Notes: generated by a model not told the origin, from the sequence alone. DNA of 64,000 nucleotides from Ryuthela nishihirai (GCA_038380435.1 JAWZYU010000010.1:39838135-39902134), one strand, 5' to 3'. Shown: positions 31,200 to 43,796, counted from the first letter of the stretch. Translations and numbers: made by a program.

Positions 31200-32720
31200 C
31201 ACAGGTTCTGGAAGAGTTAATATTTTTTATTTAATGTTTCTTTAGCTTTCTTTAGGCGAAGAATTCCATTTTTAAATTATTAAATCTTGTTGCCTGAGAG
31301 CACCTATTCGTATTTTCTTTCTGAGCTTTTCTTCCTCATCCCTTGTCATGCATGGCACCTATAAATTAATATATATTTTAAATACGTAATTTAAGATGTT
31401 AAGTTTTTCGTTTTCGACATTGTTTCACTAAACTTGATGAAAGAATGAGAAAGGGAGAATTTTAGTTTCGCTCAACTCTTATTCTAACACTGATATTTAA
31501 TATTTGAAATTCCTAATTCTTTGAATCAAATCTTCTTCCAACTCCAAATTATCTCTTTAATAATATCTTTACCCTAAATATTTTTCTTATGCGAAAATGA
31601 TCTTCAAACAGTCTTCCTAAAATTCTTCCATAAACTTTCTCCACTGACACATATTCAGCATCTTCTTCCTCCTGGATCAACGTCAGCCTCATCCTAAATT
31701 CAGTAAAATTCCCGGCTCTTCAAACGACCTCAGAGCTGCTATTAAAAAGAAGGTTAAACTACGATGAGGAATTAGAAGAGTTGGTTCAGATAAAAAAAAA
31801 CTATCCCACTTGCTCCCCTCGTTTTCCATCCTCTTAGTTCCTTCCAAGCAGTTTCATCAGCCTCTTCCGAGCTGTTTCAAAATATTGGCACGTTGCAAAT
31901 AGACTGAAAAAACACGAACCTCGGCTCTTTCGTATCACTCAAATGTAATCCTCAGCTACGCACTAGTTTAACGTACTGATTTTTCCAGACTCTTCTCTCT
32001 CTCTGTTTTTTTCCCTCTTCTCTTCCTCCGCTTCTCGGTATACAGAAGTAAACTTAAAGCTCCAGACCTAATAACATTTCCAAACCAAATGTGCTGAGTA
32101 AGTGTCGAAGGCGGTCACGGTGCCGCAAAGACGTCATGACGATAGCTCCCCCTACTCTTCATGCAAGTGATGCATTCCGACTCTGCCCTATTACTCTGAT
32201 TATCAAGAGAAGATCCTTGTGTAGAGGTTTCGTGACCAGGAGCTTTGAACGGACTAACACTCACCTAATTGATTGGTTAAATAAGCTTCCTAGAGAGTCG
32301 CGGGTGCCGGTTTTGAGTGGCCTTTATTGGCTTGTTACGGCCGGTGGTGTGGAAGAAGACGACGGCCAAACCAAAGACTTCGCCGGTGCTCTGTCGTTCA
32401 TTCGAGTGGTGAAGACACAGAGACCCCAGAACAAGAAGAGCGAGCCAATCACCCTGTTAGATGGTTTTTCTTTCTGCTGTAGGCGACTTTTATTGGGACG
32501 TCGGAGCAAAAGAAAACAGGCAAATACCGTCTGCAGCTGAGAAGTAGAAAAGTGACTCCGAAGGTGTTTTTTTTTGTGCGAGTGTATTGGTAGATTAAAA
32601 AGAAAGGGCAATACCAAAGACATGATTACTGGTAACAGATATCGCAGTATAAGTATTAAAAGAAATATAGAAGCTAAACTTTGGTTTGGCTTTGATGCAC
32701 TCAGCAGCACGCTGATCTCG
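31200..32720. other. Unique sequence with a GC-richer part
   Basis: 31200-31980 is AT-rich and empty. At 31985-32046 a long pyrimidine tract ending in TATACAG looks like a strong splice acceptor. 32047-32560 is GC-richer, with a 149-codon frame (32091-32540) that begins with GTG, so only an internal exon reading would make it meaningful. The product is unrecognised. Confidence 0.25.
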
Positions 32721-32721
32721 G

Positions 32722-33107
32722 TTGGGTTGTTTTACCTCTGAGCGGCACTTTTTTGCATACCATGGGCTAAATGGCCAGGTCACATGGATCCCGAAGGCTC
32801 AGAGAAGGTTGGGGGAGGGGACCCACTGGAACAGCTGTTGGGAGACAGATGGTAGCCTCCCATCAAGGCCATCCAGCGTGTTCTTTAAGGTGCACAGGGT
32901 ATGGCTCTCCCGCACACGGGGCCACGGCTTAACGTCCCATACGACGGACGGCGGCCTTTCCAAGCCCATCGGTGTCCCCTACTGACCGTGGGCAGGGCGG
33001 AGAATTTTGCGGAGATAAATCTCAACGCTGACCCAGCTGGGACTCGATCCTGGGAACTAACAGATTACGAGCCTGGCGCGCTACCGACTGAGCCACCCCC
33101 GCCCTTC
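32722..33107 (-). mobile_element. SINE-A copy 14, full length
   Basis: TSD CTGATCTCGG at 32712-32721 and 33109-33118. Near-consensus. Confidence 0.97.
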
Positions 33108-33119
33108 ACTGATCTCGGT

Positions 33120-33900
33120 AAACTGATTTATGTCAAAAAGATAAAAATGCGGATAATGATGTAAAACGTTGTTACGGATTCCGTCTGCTGAGGATCCTTT
33201 AGATGTACATTACAAAAAAGTAACTAAACACCTCAGCCACATTTAAAGCTCCTTAACTTGAACATAAGTTTTTTTTTATATATTACTGAAGGAAAAAATA
33301 AAGATTTCACTCAAATCTATCTAAATATCTATTTTTAGCAATATTGGCTTTACATTTAAAGAATTATGGAAACTGAAACATTTAACTTTAACTACTCACG
33401 AATATTTACTTCAAAAGACAAAACACAACTGTTACAACAAATCGTTCATTAACATAAATGTAATATTTGAAGTTCGTGTGAAGATTTTACCACTTTCGGA
33501 GGGGGGTGGTGAAATTTTCGGGTTTAGGAAGAGTGTAAGAGGAACATCTTCTGTTAAATGCTATAACTTCAATAGTTCTTTAAATATTAAGCGAATATTA
33601 CTCAAAATAGAAATTTAAGCAGATTTGAGTGAGAACTTCTTTTTGCCTCCAGTAATATTTTTTATAAATTTTTTTAATAAAAAAATTTTATTTTCAAAGT
33701 TAGAGAGCTTGGAATAATGCTTTCCATTCACATAACATCGAAAGCCTGGTTACTTTTTTTTAATAGAGTGCATTACTGTAACGCTGTTATATCGCATTTA
33801 TAATAAAATCTGTTTGAGGAAGAAATTAGAATCAACGAAATTATCTCTATGAGTCATTGGTCAAATAAGTCATAATTAATGATCATATATAGGTTAATGG
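33120..33900. other. Unassigned AT-rich sequence
   Basis: Short stretches resemble 62230-62470 (CTCACT...AAGATTTC, ATATCTATTTTT, CATGGAAACT, ACTCACGAA), suggesting an unnamed old repeat shared by the two regions. Confidence 0.4.
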
Positions 33901-33914
33901 TATACGTATGAGGT

Positions 33915-34312
33915 TGTTTTGTTTTTTTGGGTTGTTTTACCTCTGAGCGGCACTTTTTTGCACACCATGGGCTAAATGGCCAGGTCACATGGACCCCGAA
34001 GGCTCAGAGAAGGTTGGGGGGAGGGGACCCACTGGAACAGCTGTTGAGAGACAGATGGTAGTCCCCCGTCAAGGCCATCCAGCGTGTTCTTTAACGTGCA
34101 CAGGGTATGGCTCTCCCGCACACGGGGCCACGGCTTAACGTCCCATCCGACGGACGGCAGCCTTTACCAAGCCCATCGGTGTCCCCTACTGACCGTGAGC
34201 AGGGCGGGGAATTTTGCGGAGATAAATCTCAACGCTGACCCAGCTGGGACTCGAACCTGGGAACTACAGATTACGAGCCTGGCGCGCTACCGACTGAGCC
34301 ACCCCCCGCCCC
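33915..34312 (-). mobile_element. SINE-A copy 15, full length
   Basis: TSD TACGTATGAGGT at 33903-33914 and 34313-34324. The tail is T-rich and irregular (TGTTTTGTTTTTTTGGG) instead of clean GGGTT units. Confidence 0.97.
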
Positions 34313-34640
34313 TACGTATGAGGTAAAATATACACAGTAATTACTGTGATCAACATATTTTTAAATTTTAAAATGGATTTAAAAATTGTGAATTTTGAAA
34401 ATATTATGAAAAATTTTGTTTCTTATTTTATTGGTTCTCCTGCAAGTGATAAATTTTTTTGCCTTGATTTTTTTCCCACGTTATCGAACGTATACTTTTG
34501 ACGGACCGTCTTAAATTATTTTGAAGTTAACACAATCTAGTTCCCTTAATACACATCTTCGTTGCTCCTTCGTTTGCTGGGAAGAACTTATCTTCCCTAA
34601 TTCTGATGAAATTATCTATAAATGACATCCATTCGCAGAG

Positions 34641-34868
34641 GTTGGGTTGTTTTGCCTCTGAGCTGCGATGGGCTTGGAAAGCCTCCGTCCATTGGATGGG
34701 ACTTTTAGCCTTGGGCCCGTGTGCGGGAGATCCATACCCTGTGCACGTTAAAGAAATGCTGGATGTCCTTAAAGGGAGGCTACTATGTCTCCTAAAAGTT
34801 GCCCAGTGGATCTTCTTCCCCAACTTTCTCGAGCTTTCGGGTTCCTTTGGGAGCTATGAGAGGTAAAC
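34641..34868. mobile_element. SINE-A copy 16, internally inverted
   Basis: 34641-34666 is the SINE 3' end on the minus strand (GTTGGGTTGTTTTGCCTCTGAGC). It is joined at once to 34667-34868, the SINE body on the plus strand (GATGGGCTTGGAAAG to GAGAGGTAAAC). One element carries two opposite orientations, with its head missing. Confidence 0.88.
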
Positions 34869-34869
34869 T

Positions 34870-36430
34870 AGCCTTATGAAATTCAAATTATTATGCGAGG
34901 TTCTAAAGTCTTTTATTGCAATTGTAGATAAGTATAATTCATTCATATGAAACAAAATTTGAAAAAACTCGATTATTTTGTGATGCGGGCATTCATGCAG
35001 GCAGAGCAGTTAGATAATAACAACGTTAAATGAACTCTTACTGCTGTATAAAAATAATTTGAAGTAATAAAGCTTACTGAAAGTTTGTAAACATAGCATG
35101 CGACTCGTTCAGAAGCGAGAACTTTGGGCTGTACCAAGGGAAAGCGACCGATTCGGAAAACCCAGTGAATCACAGGAATCATCACATTCGAAATTTTTTA
35201 CCGATATCTAGGAGTCATGATATTCGAGCATTTTTAACGAATCTCAGAAGTTTTCAGACTATGGAATGCCGGATTGTAGCAGTCCATGATATTCTGATAT
35301 TTTTACAGCAATTAAAATTTGGTGGGGGAAAGGTTCTTAGCCCGAAAATCTTGTTTTTGAACTCTTTAATCTCACCATTGTCGTTCTACAAACATTAAAT
35401 TTATGAGAAGAAGAAAATTGTCAAATACAAAAAAAAACTCTTTTACTACTAATTTTATCTTAATGACGTTTCCCATTGTTTGACTTTCAAATAAGGAGAC
35501 TGTTTGTCCTGGGTTTCACCTTTGAGAATAAAATCACCTTTAACTGCTTCACTAATAGTACGTTGTCACTTTCGAATTACAATAATTAAACGCTACATTC
35601 AGAATTTTACTTCTAAATTAACTTTTTCGAAAAAAAACAACAGAAAATTAGAAAAATTACTTTTGATATTATAAAAATATCGAGAATTGAATGAATCGTA
35701 AATTCAAGTCACTTATTATACTGTGATAAAATACTTTACTCAATATATTTTTTATAAAATACTTTACTCAATATATTTTTTATAAAATACTTTTTACTGC
35801 ATCTCGCACTTTCTCGGAATTTTTCAATTAAACATTCTAGTGAGAAAATTGCATAAAAAATCTGCACTGTAGCAGTCGTCATTCTCTCTTGTCCCCGTGT
35901 GTGTGAAATGTAATCTCTAGGTACCTTTCACTGCTAACTTATAATGTCAGGATGGCACTATTGGGCTACTTAAATAACTAGACTCTATTAATATCTATAC
36001 CATATACATATATACACTTTATTTTACACTTCAAACAATACAGTGCACTAACAGATATATTCACAAGATGCAACGACTGCCGCCCTGCAAGTCACTGAAT
36101 ACATCAGGATTTTCAGTCCTACCACAAAGCCTTCAGGTGTTCTCAAGACCTATGCAACAACAGAAAACGGTTGATGCAATCGCAGGATGACGTCTTTGCA
36201 ACCGTCCCCTACTAAATCCCAACGAGCAACTATTTCTAATTTTGATTTCTTTTCCCTTGCTTGAAGCCATTGCGGACATGTGACATATTTCGGGGTGTAC
36301 GATTCCCTCGATCCAAACAGGTATGACCCCGTTCCAAGCTAGTGGGGACCTTCCCAAAATGCAATTCCGAGTGCGAGATTTTATTAAACATTTATGTTGT
36401 TCAAGAGTTCATAAAAGTTCACTATAATGT
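34870..36430. other. Unassigned AT-rich sequence
   Basis: Contains a 28-bp unit repeated about 2.3 times at 35725-35792 (ATAAAATACTTTACTC...). No gene was recognised. Confidence 0.4.
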
Positions 36431-36432
36431 TG

Positions 36433-36590
36433 TACTTAGAGTTGACTTCAACGCATCGGTGTTGGAGTCAAAGTCAGCTTCCGGATCTCCTCTTCCTTTG
36501 AAGGCTGTCGTATGCACGGGAGGCAACACGACAGTTTCCCTGCTTATTCAGCAGCAGCTTTTTGAAGTGTGCTACACAAAATTTGATCAA
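36433..36590 (+). repeat. Inverted repeat pair, first arm
   Basis: Shares words with 37099-37245 in inverted order: GTTGACTTCAACGCATCGGTGTT, CCTCTTCCTTTGAAGGCTGTCG, ACGACAGTTTC and AGCAGCAGCTTTTT. Diverged, family unknown, non-coding. Confidence 0.75.
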
Positions 36591-37098
36591 TTTTTTTAAC
36601 TTAAATTCATCTTTGTCAGCAAAAAAAAAATCACTTCTTTGCATACGATACATTTTTTTTTTAATTTTTCTTTTATTCCAATGTCTTTTTTTTCCCTTTA
36701 AAGTGATATAATTGCTGAATTTTTAAATAGGTTTTTATTTTTTATTATCTGAATTAGGGTTTTTTTTACTCATGTCAGCCATCTTTAATGCAGTAATGTT
36801 TGCCCACGTTCCTGTTATTGTTATCAAATACTCGATTTCATCTGCATTAACATCAGTTTTTTTTATCCACGATTTCGTCTTCTGTCAGCAGGCCCGGATT
36901 TACACCTCACGCGCCCGCCCCAGGCACAAGAAGTGGCAATGCGCAATTATGCATTTGAACTGAAACTACAGAATAAAAACTCAAACCTTTTTAGAGTAAG
37001 AGGTGATTATAAGTAGAGTCCTGCATGGATAACAAAAGTTCTATCCCAAAGCACAAAGTTTGCAGAGTGAAATATAGAGAGGGCTTACTGGGTAATAA

Positions 37099-37245
37099 AA
37101 TGGAATATCTCACTTGAAAAAGCTGCTGCCGAATTAGCAGCGAAACTGTCGTGTGCCTCCTCTGCATACGACAGCCTTCAAAGGAAGAGGAGAACCGGAA
37201 ACTGACTTGACCGCAACACCAAAGCATTGAAATCTACTCTATGTA
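37099..37245 (-). repeat. Inverted repeat pair, second arm
   Basis: Inverted, diverged partner of 36433-36590: AAAAAGCTGCTGC, GAAACTGTCGTGTG, CGACAGCCTTCAAAGGAAGAGG, AACACCAAAGCATTG. About 500 bp of T-rich sequence separates the arms. Confidence 0.75.
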
Positions 37246-38800
37246 AGTGCTTCTTTCATTCCTCTGCGAAAATTCCTTTCGACACTTTAACAACACCAAC
37301 GACTGCCGTATACACGTACTTTTGTTTACAGCATGATAATGAACCTTTACGAACTCTTGAACCTCATGCTGTGTTTCTAACTTTATTTTGTGACATATGT
37401 TGTTTTTTCACCCGGCTCGCAGCTGCTCTTCTTGTTGCTAGGCAACGCTCTGCAGAAAAATGGCACCCCTGGCTCGTCTTAGCCGATCGAGTGCTTACAC
37501 GGACTATCCATTAGTTATGGAAAATAACAACTAATTGCACAATAATTCACACAACATCGCAAGCAATATGCTACAACTACAATCACTACATTTACTACAT
37601 AAATATTATTGAGGTTGATTGCCTCAATAACGTAAAATGTAAAAAAGTAAAATAACCTCTGGAAAACTTTCGGCACATTCTCTATACCATTTCTAATAGG
37701 TTCTCTGGTCGGTTGGTTGGTAATATATTGACAGGGACTTTTTGAAGTCGTCTATGTAGAAGTATCTCTCATACAATGCGGCATTTTTTTCTGCATGTCG
37801 TTGGCCAAGTAACTCTCATACAACTTGAGGCAATTGGTACGTCATTCCATTACGTGAACTAGGAACTTATTATGTGCTCTGTAAGCGAAGGTTGTCTCGG
37901 ATGATATTGTGGCAACCCAAAGAACAGTCGCGAAAACCACGAAAGTTCTTTGGGTTGCAGGGTTTCGTCCACTGACTATTGTGCAAACCTACTTGATAAC
38001 ATCTGGTGTGCTGCTGAGCTCTACGCTTTTTTCACGTACCTGCAACTGCTTATGGGGGATGCGTCTCCTAAGTGCCTCCTTCATCACATAGATGCCCTTT
38101 CGAAAAATGTTAAATCCTCTTTATAATTTCTGATTCTATAATATTGGGCGTCAGAAAGGGCAACGCTATATCCTTCCGAAAACCTGTCGATCCTCGGTGG
38201 CATATAGCGCTGTGTTCCTGCTCACAAAATTGTCACTAGAATTAAAGGTCGGCACAATGGTATGCATATAACTATTGAGCCATTATTTATTCGTCATGGG
38301 AGTTCGCCAGCGACGTACATTTGCATATGAAATCATCGTCATGTAACGTAATCAGCCTACTCTGTAGGAAATGGTCGTCACTTGCATTGTGTGTATAGCA
38401 AATGTGCGATGCACCAAATAAAGGGCATCACTTCATTATCGCTGCATATTATCCACAGAATAAGGAGAATACAGAATTTAAACTCCCTATACCGCTAATG
38501 GCAATAATTTAAAACTGTCCTAGAGCAGCGCTCCAGTGGCGTACTAACGAACTAAGTTCTCTAGAAACCCTTTGTTCATTTCGCATACAAATAAATTTGA
38601 CGTAGCGATTATAACATAAATAACGATTTTAAAATTTAACTGTAAATTATCTGCCTTAGATTATTAAAAATTATTGCCTAGAATTAAATGTAAAAAAAAC
38701 TAAGTACATATATTTTATATGAACTTCATTACATACATTTGGAAACAGCATCAAACTTCAAAAATTGAAGTTTTAAGTACAGCTGTTGTTGCTGTCACTG
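37246..38800. other. Unassigned sequence
   Basis: Slightly less AT-rich. It holds a 14-bp perfect stem at 37912-37958 (GCAACCCAAAGAAC and its reverse complement, 19-base loop). No protein family was recognised. Confidence 0.4.
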
Positions 38801-38816
38801 TGATGTTATCGAAATG

Positions 38817-39199
38817 GGTTGGGTTGTTTTACCTCTGAGCGGCACTTTTTTGCACACCATGGGCTAAATGGCCAGGTCACATGGACCCCGAAGGCTCAGA
38901 GAAGGTTGGGGAGGGGACCCACAGGAACAGCTGTTGAGAGACAGATGGTAGCCTCCCGTCAAGGCCATCCAGCGTGTTCTTTAACGTGCACAGGGTATGG
39001 CTCTCCCGCACACGGGGCCACGGCTTAACGTCCCATCCGACGGACGGCGGCCTTTCCAAGCCCATCGGTGTCCCCTACTGACCGTGGGCAGGGCGGCGAA
39101 TTTTGCGGAGATAAATCTCAACGCTGACCCAGCTGGGACTCGAACCTGGGAACTACAGATTACGAGCCTGGCGCGCTACCGACTGAGCGACCCCCGCCC
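38817..39199 (-). mobile_element. SINE-A copy 17, full length
   Basis: TSD TGTTATCGAAATG at 38804-38816 and 39200-39212. It is inserted just upstream of, or at the 5' edge of, the LINE fragment that follows. Confidence 0.97.
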
Positions 39200-39206
39200 T
39201 GTTATC

Positions 39207-40162
39207 GAAATGACTGATAGCTACAATTATCTAGGATAAATAATGGAATCTAATTTAAAATGTAAAAAACATATTTACTCACTTTCTTCAAAACTAAACA
39301 GAATATTATATAAAATTTACTATTTAAAACGTTATGTTAATTATAATTTCCTACGGGATATTTATTTCGCATGGGTTCAGTCTAGATTAATTTATGGGAT
39401 TTCTTGTTGGGGAGGAGAATATAAATCAAATTTATTGTCTTTAATTTATGTACAAAATAAAATAGTTCGTAATCTTAATTATAATTATTTTGCTGGGAAC
39501 ACAATATTATACAACAAACACAATATATTGCAACTAAGGAAATTATACATATACATTTCAACTATCTTTTTGTATAAAAATCAAGATTTAATTTCGATTA
39601 GAATTCCTAATTTTAACTCGAGATTTGGGTTTACAATTTTATATAAAAAAAAACGAAAAAGGAAATTTTTCATGAAAATTTTTATTTTATTGTACCTAAA
39701 TTTTTAAATTTACTAGAGTATACAATAAGAAACGAAAAATGTTTTAATCCTTTTAAGAATGTTTGCGTGCATATTTGTCAAAGTTAGACAACATTCAATG
39801 TATGTTTACTGTGATTAAATAACATTTTGATAGCATTTACATAGGAACAGATATTTGGTAAGACTGCATACCCCCACCACCTGTGATAGTTAATTTTTTT
39901 TTACTGTTTATTTTTCACTTAATTCATTTTCATTAAAGAAAATAAAGTATTTTTTTATAACCTGGAAGAGCTCGTAAGCTCCTTGGTTGTTCACATATAC
40001 TTATTTATTGTTTTACTTACTTTTATGCTTTTATTGTTTCTCTGTTCTTTGTAAAGTGTTGTATTGATAATGTATCTGACAAAGTGTTGTGCATTGTGTG
40101 TTTATTGTCCTCGTGTATTTACGTTATAATAAATTATGTTTTAATAATAATAATAATATAAT
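39207..40162 (+). pseudogene. LINE 3' fragment (ORF2 C-terminus and tail)
   Basis: 39207-39707 encodes the end of a reverse transcriptase: DSYNYLG, a stop, then SNLKCKKHIYSLSSKLNRILYKIYYLK and FAWVQSRLIYGISCWGGEYKSNLLSLIYVQNKIVR. This matches the thumb/C-terminal layout of the LINE at 12360-12880 without being the same family member. The 3' region has a stem-loop (GAGCTCGTAAGCTC, about 39968) and ends in TAATAATAATAATAA near 40160. It is 5'-truncated, as is common for LINEs. Confidence 0.85.
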
Positions 40163-40164
40163 CA

Positions 40165-41145
40165 AAATATAGTAATTTATTTCAGCTTACTCAATATTGT
40201 TGTATAATCGTGATTATTTGCATATTCTTTTTAAACTGTACATTGCTGTATCAGACTGAATCATTGCTGGATTTGAAACCTTTTTGTTGTCACGTTTCGA
40301 TAAAAATGGGACGCGATAACTGTTACAAAGATTATAACATTTAGCTTTCCACTTCAAAGAAAAAATAACGAGCAACTAGCTATTGTTAGAATTATACTCT
40401 TCAGGTATTGTTTGAAAGGACAATCTCTAAACTGAATCGTCAAGTTAAAAAATATCGGTACGAAAACAATTGACAACACGCAACTTCATTCCCTTTTATT
40501 GCTTTTTTTTTATTTTGAGCAAAATGAATTTTTCTCTCCCATAGAATGGCAGTTGGCTTTGTTACATTCATCACAACCTCTTCAGACCCTGCATATATTA
40601 CAATGCACAGTACTTTTTTTGAACATCTTTAAGCGTAAAAAGAGACGCGTGTGATCTTGCAATGTTTTTAAAGTGTAGACCTGTCTTTAGCACACAATAA
40701 TGGACTGGAATTTGGTGACATCTGTGGATATAATAGGAACTGCATGTAATAACACTGAAGAGAACTTTGCCTGGTACACAACAAGAATTGTTTTGCTACA
40801 CTTTACAAGAAACCACAAGAACTGTTTTGCTACATTTCACACGTGCCACTCACTAGGTGTGTTTGTTTATCATGTCAACGCACATATAAAATGTAATTTT
40901 CGAAACTTTTGGGAAGGTTTCTATATTACACGGAGAGCATTTAAAAAGTTCTTTACACGTGTCTGTAAATTTGCACTCGTTCCTCTGAAGTAAACAAGCT
41001 ACGACTTGTTTGAAAACTTATCTAAACTTTCCATTATGTGTTAAAAACAAATACCATATAATCATTTCTCTTTTCGCTGGAGGCGCGTGAGGCTCGGTCT
41101 GCGAAATCTGTGCGTTGTTGCTATGGATTTTACATTCTCACAAGG
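40165..41145. other. Unassigned AT-rich sequence
   Basis: A short direct repeat lies at about 40780-40850 (ACAAGAA(T/C)TGTTTTGCTACA twice). No gene was recognised. Confidence 0.4.
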
Positions 41146-41157
41146 ATGCAGTTTGGG

Positions 41158-41505
41158 TTGGGTTGGGTTGTTTTAACTCTGAGCGGCACATTTTTGCACA
41201 CCATGGGCTAAATGGCCAGGTCACATGGACCCCGAAGACTCAGAGAAGGTTGGGGGAGGGGACCCACTGGAACAGCTGTTGGGAGACTGATGGTAGCCTC
41301 CCGTCAAGGCCATCCAGCGTGTTCTTTAACGTACACAGGATATGGCTCTCCCGCACACGGGCCACGGCTTAACGTCCCATCCGACGGACGGTGGCCTTTC
41401 CAAGCCCATCGGTGTCCCCTACTGACCGTGGGCAGGGCGGGGAATTTTGCGGAGATAAATCTCAACGCTGACCCAGCTGGGACTCGAACCTGGGAATTAC
41501 AGATT
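41158..41505 (-). mobile_element. SINE-A copy 18, 5'-truncated
   Basis: TSD ATGCAGTTTGGG at 41146-41157 and 41506-41517. The copy stops inside the tRNA-like head, so box A is lost while box B is kept. The tail has three GGGTT-type units. Confidence 0.97.
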
Positions 41506-41517
41506 ATGCAGTTTGGG

Positions 41518-42330
41518 GACGACGCGAATAAAATCCATGCCGATTTATCACAAGTATACAGGGGTCATGCTTGTTCATCGGCAGTCTTAAGGGATGGAGG
41601 CATAATTTCAGACAAGGACGGAAAAACTTTGAAGATCTCCCTTGAGCAGGAAGGCCGAAGGAGGCAGTGAACGAGAGAACCATCGTTGCTGTTCGTGAAC
41701 TAATTAAGGAAACCCCACACATCACTATTAAGTAATAAATTCAGATGTCAGTGTATCGATTAGCAGTGGGGAACCAATTATTCAAAACATTAAAGCTCCG
41801 AAAGATCTATCCGAAATGTGTACCCCACAAAATGACAGCAAAAATGGGATAGAGTCAACTTTGCAAGGCGATGACGGCAATATTTCAATCTAGTGGTCCC
41901 AAATGGTTAACTGGCATTGTCTTAAGTGATGAGATGTGGTTTCATTACTATACAACTCGCAGAAAGATCGACAACTATGTTTGAATTGAAGAAGATGAAC
42001 CGCATCCTCAAATCCTATGACAAGACTTTCGCTCAAGGAAGAGATGGTCACAATTATTTTCAATTCCCAAGGAGTGGTAGCCGGGAATACCTTACTTGGA
42101 AAATTCACTATAAATGGCCAATACTACACCAACACTGTTTTGCCCAAAATGGTTAAGGAGATGAAGGAGCATCGTCCAATAATAGGCTTGTCATGGGTTC
42201 TCCTCCTTCATCACAATGATAATGCTCACGAAACCCGATAAATTACGGCCTATCTGGAGCAGGAAAAAAATCAAATAGCTACCCCATTCTACATATTCAC
42301 CCGACCTTGTACAATGCGATTTTTATTGTT
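41518..42330 (+). pseudogene. Mariner-family transposase relic
   Basis: Broken frames show RTIVAVRELIKETPHITI, then a LRKIYPKCVPHKMTA-like linker, LTGIVLSDEMWFHYY (first catalytic block), LLLHHNDNAHETR (second block) and a decayed third block followed by FLLFPKIKGNLQG, the order of DD34D mariner transposases. Several stops and frameshifts are present. Terminal repeats were not found. Confidence 0.8.
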
Positions 42331-42431
42331 TCCAAAAATAAAAGGAAACTTGCAGGGAAGCCTTTTTTAAGAGTGCAAGACCTTGCAAAATGCGTTCATT
42401 GAGAGTTGCTGAGTATTCCCCAATAAGAGTA

Positions 42432-42644
42432 CAGTCGCTCAAAAAAGTATCCGAACACCATGGCTGATTACAAAATTCAGAAAAAATATCTGGCAACGAT
42501 TTTTTTAGAAATTAGTGATCTGGCAACCTTCGTGTCACGTGACACGAAGGTTGCCAGATCACTAATTCTAAAAAATCGTTGCCAGATATTTTTTTCTGAA
42601 TTTTGTAATCAGCCATGGTGTTCGGATACTTTTTTGAGCGACTG
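42432..42644. mobile_element. Palindromic MITE (CAGTCGCTC ends), near perfect
   Basis: 213 bp, TA on each side (42430-42431, 42645-42646). The two halves are almost exact reverse complements meeting at TCACGTGA, so a single strand could fold along its whole length. Family of 30912-31197. Confidence 0.96.
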
Positions 42645-42649
42645 TATAT

Positions 42650-43790
42650 CCAGAATTTTGGTGAAATGATGTTAAAAATGATTTTTTCCATATTCTTGTT
42701 CCTTTGGTCATAAATAAAGCACTTTTAAGTGAAAATATTTTTTCTTCTATAAAAAGAATCCGGATATCGAGTGGTAAATTTGTTTAGCAAATGCTACATG
42801 ATTTTATACATAATAATGTAAGCATCATACTGAAAAATGTCCACCAATAGAGAAAAAAAAAATTTTTTTCGAAATTGTGCAAATTTTTGCCCATTTTCCT
42901 CTATATACTAATATTTCAGTTCTACAATTTGTTTGACATTGTTCCTCGTAAGAGCATCGTTCCCCGAGAAACCGCCAAGTTCTCAAATCACCACAGTTAT
43001 TCCGATAAAGCGACAATAAAACAGTAGAGTTCAGTTTTCAAATCGGTAATTGCAATAATCTCGGCAGCGAAATCGGTGCTAAAACCGTACCACTCGAAAA
43101 GCAATTCGGATCTTACGTGATATTTAACCGAATATGGGCTTCTGAGCAATAACGATCACCTTGCGCCAGAAACAACGTCACAGGGTGTTTCGGTCTCGCT
43201 GGGCGAATAGGCACGTAACGGCAGAAGTGGGCAATTAAGTTAGATGTTGAAATCGAAGCCTTTCATCCGTAATGCAGCGGCGTAAACATGTTACCTTTGC
43301 CTCTGGAGATCTTTGGAGCATGCCAGTCATGATTGGTTCGCCTTCATGTAGATGTATTCTTTAAAGTTTATGCGCCGCATTGACGCTTTATGAACACGTA
43401 TCGAAAGATATTACGTAGATTTTGCAACGAACGAACTATTCACCCACAATGTAGCTGATTCCAGATTAAGTAAATGAGATATCATTAACTGCAAGATTGC
43501 ATGAGATTACTGGATAGCATTTGCATGCAATGGAACTAAGAAACATTTTTGCATGAAATTAAACGATACCAGGTAATTCAGCGTGTTATTACACATTTGA
43601 ATAGCCTACCTCATTGGAAACTGCTGCTTCAATATGATTTGTTACGAAACCATTCCTACGAAACTTTATTTCCTTCGCTCTTTGTTTCAATTTTTCATAT
43701 CTTTAAATAATTCTTTATTAATGTTTCCCTTCCATCAATATTCTTAGGGGAGAAGGACCGCTAAATTCAGTTAGTAGTCTACCAGGATCA
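42650..43790. other. Unassigned sequence
   Basis: No gene or known repeat recognised. Confidence 0.4.
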
Positions 43791-43796
43791 TTTTTG

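Noticed and set aside
32091..32540. 149-codon open frame taken as a complete gene
   Set aside because: It begins with GTG, not ATG. Only an exon interpretation remains, reported at low confidence.
32722..32985. Recurrent open frames of 70-100 codons in the SINE copies (for example with CFTSERHFFAHHGLNGQ)
   Set aside because: They occur in many SINE copies because the element sequence happens to be open. The element is tRNA-derived and non-coding, and the frames are broken in other copies.
41158..41172. Telomeric repeat insertion (TTGGG units resembling arthropod TTAGG)
   Set aside because: Only two or three units, always at the SINE 3' end, so they are the element's tail.
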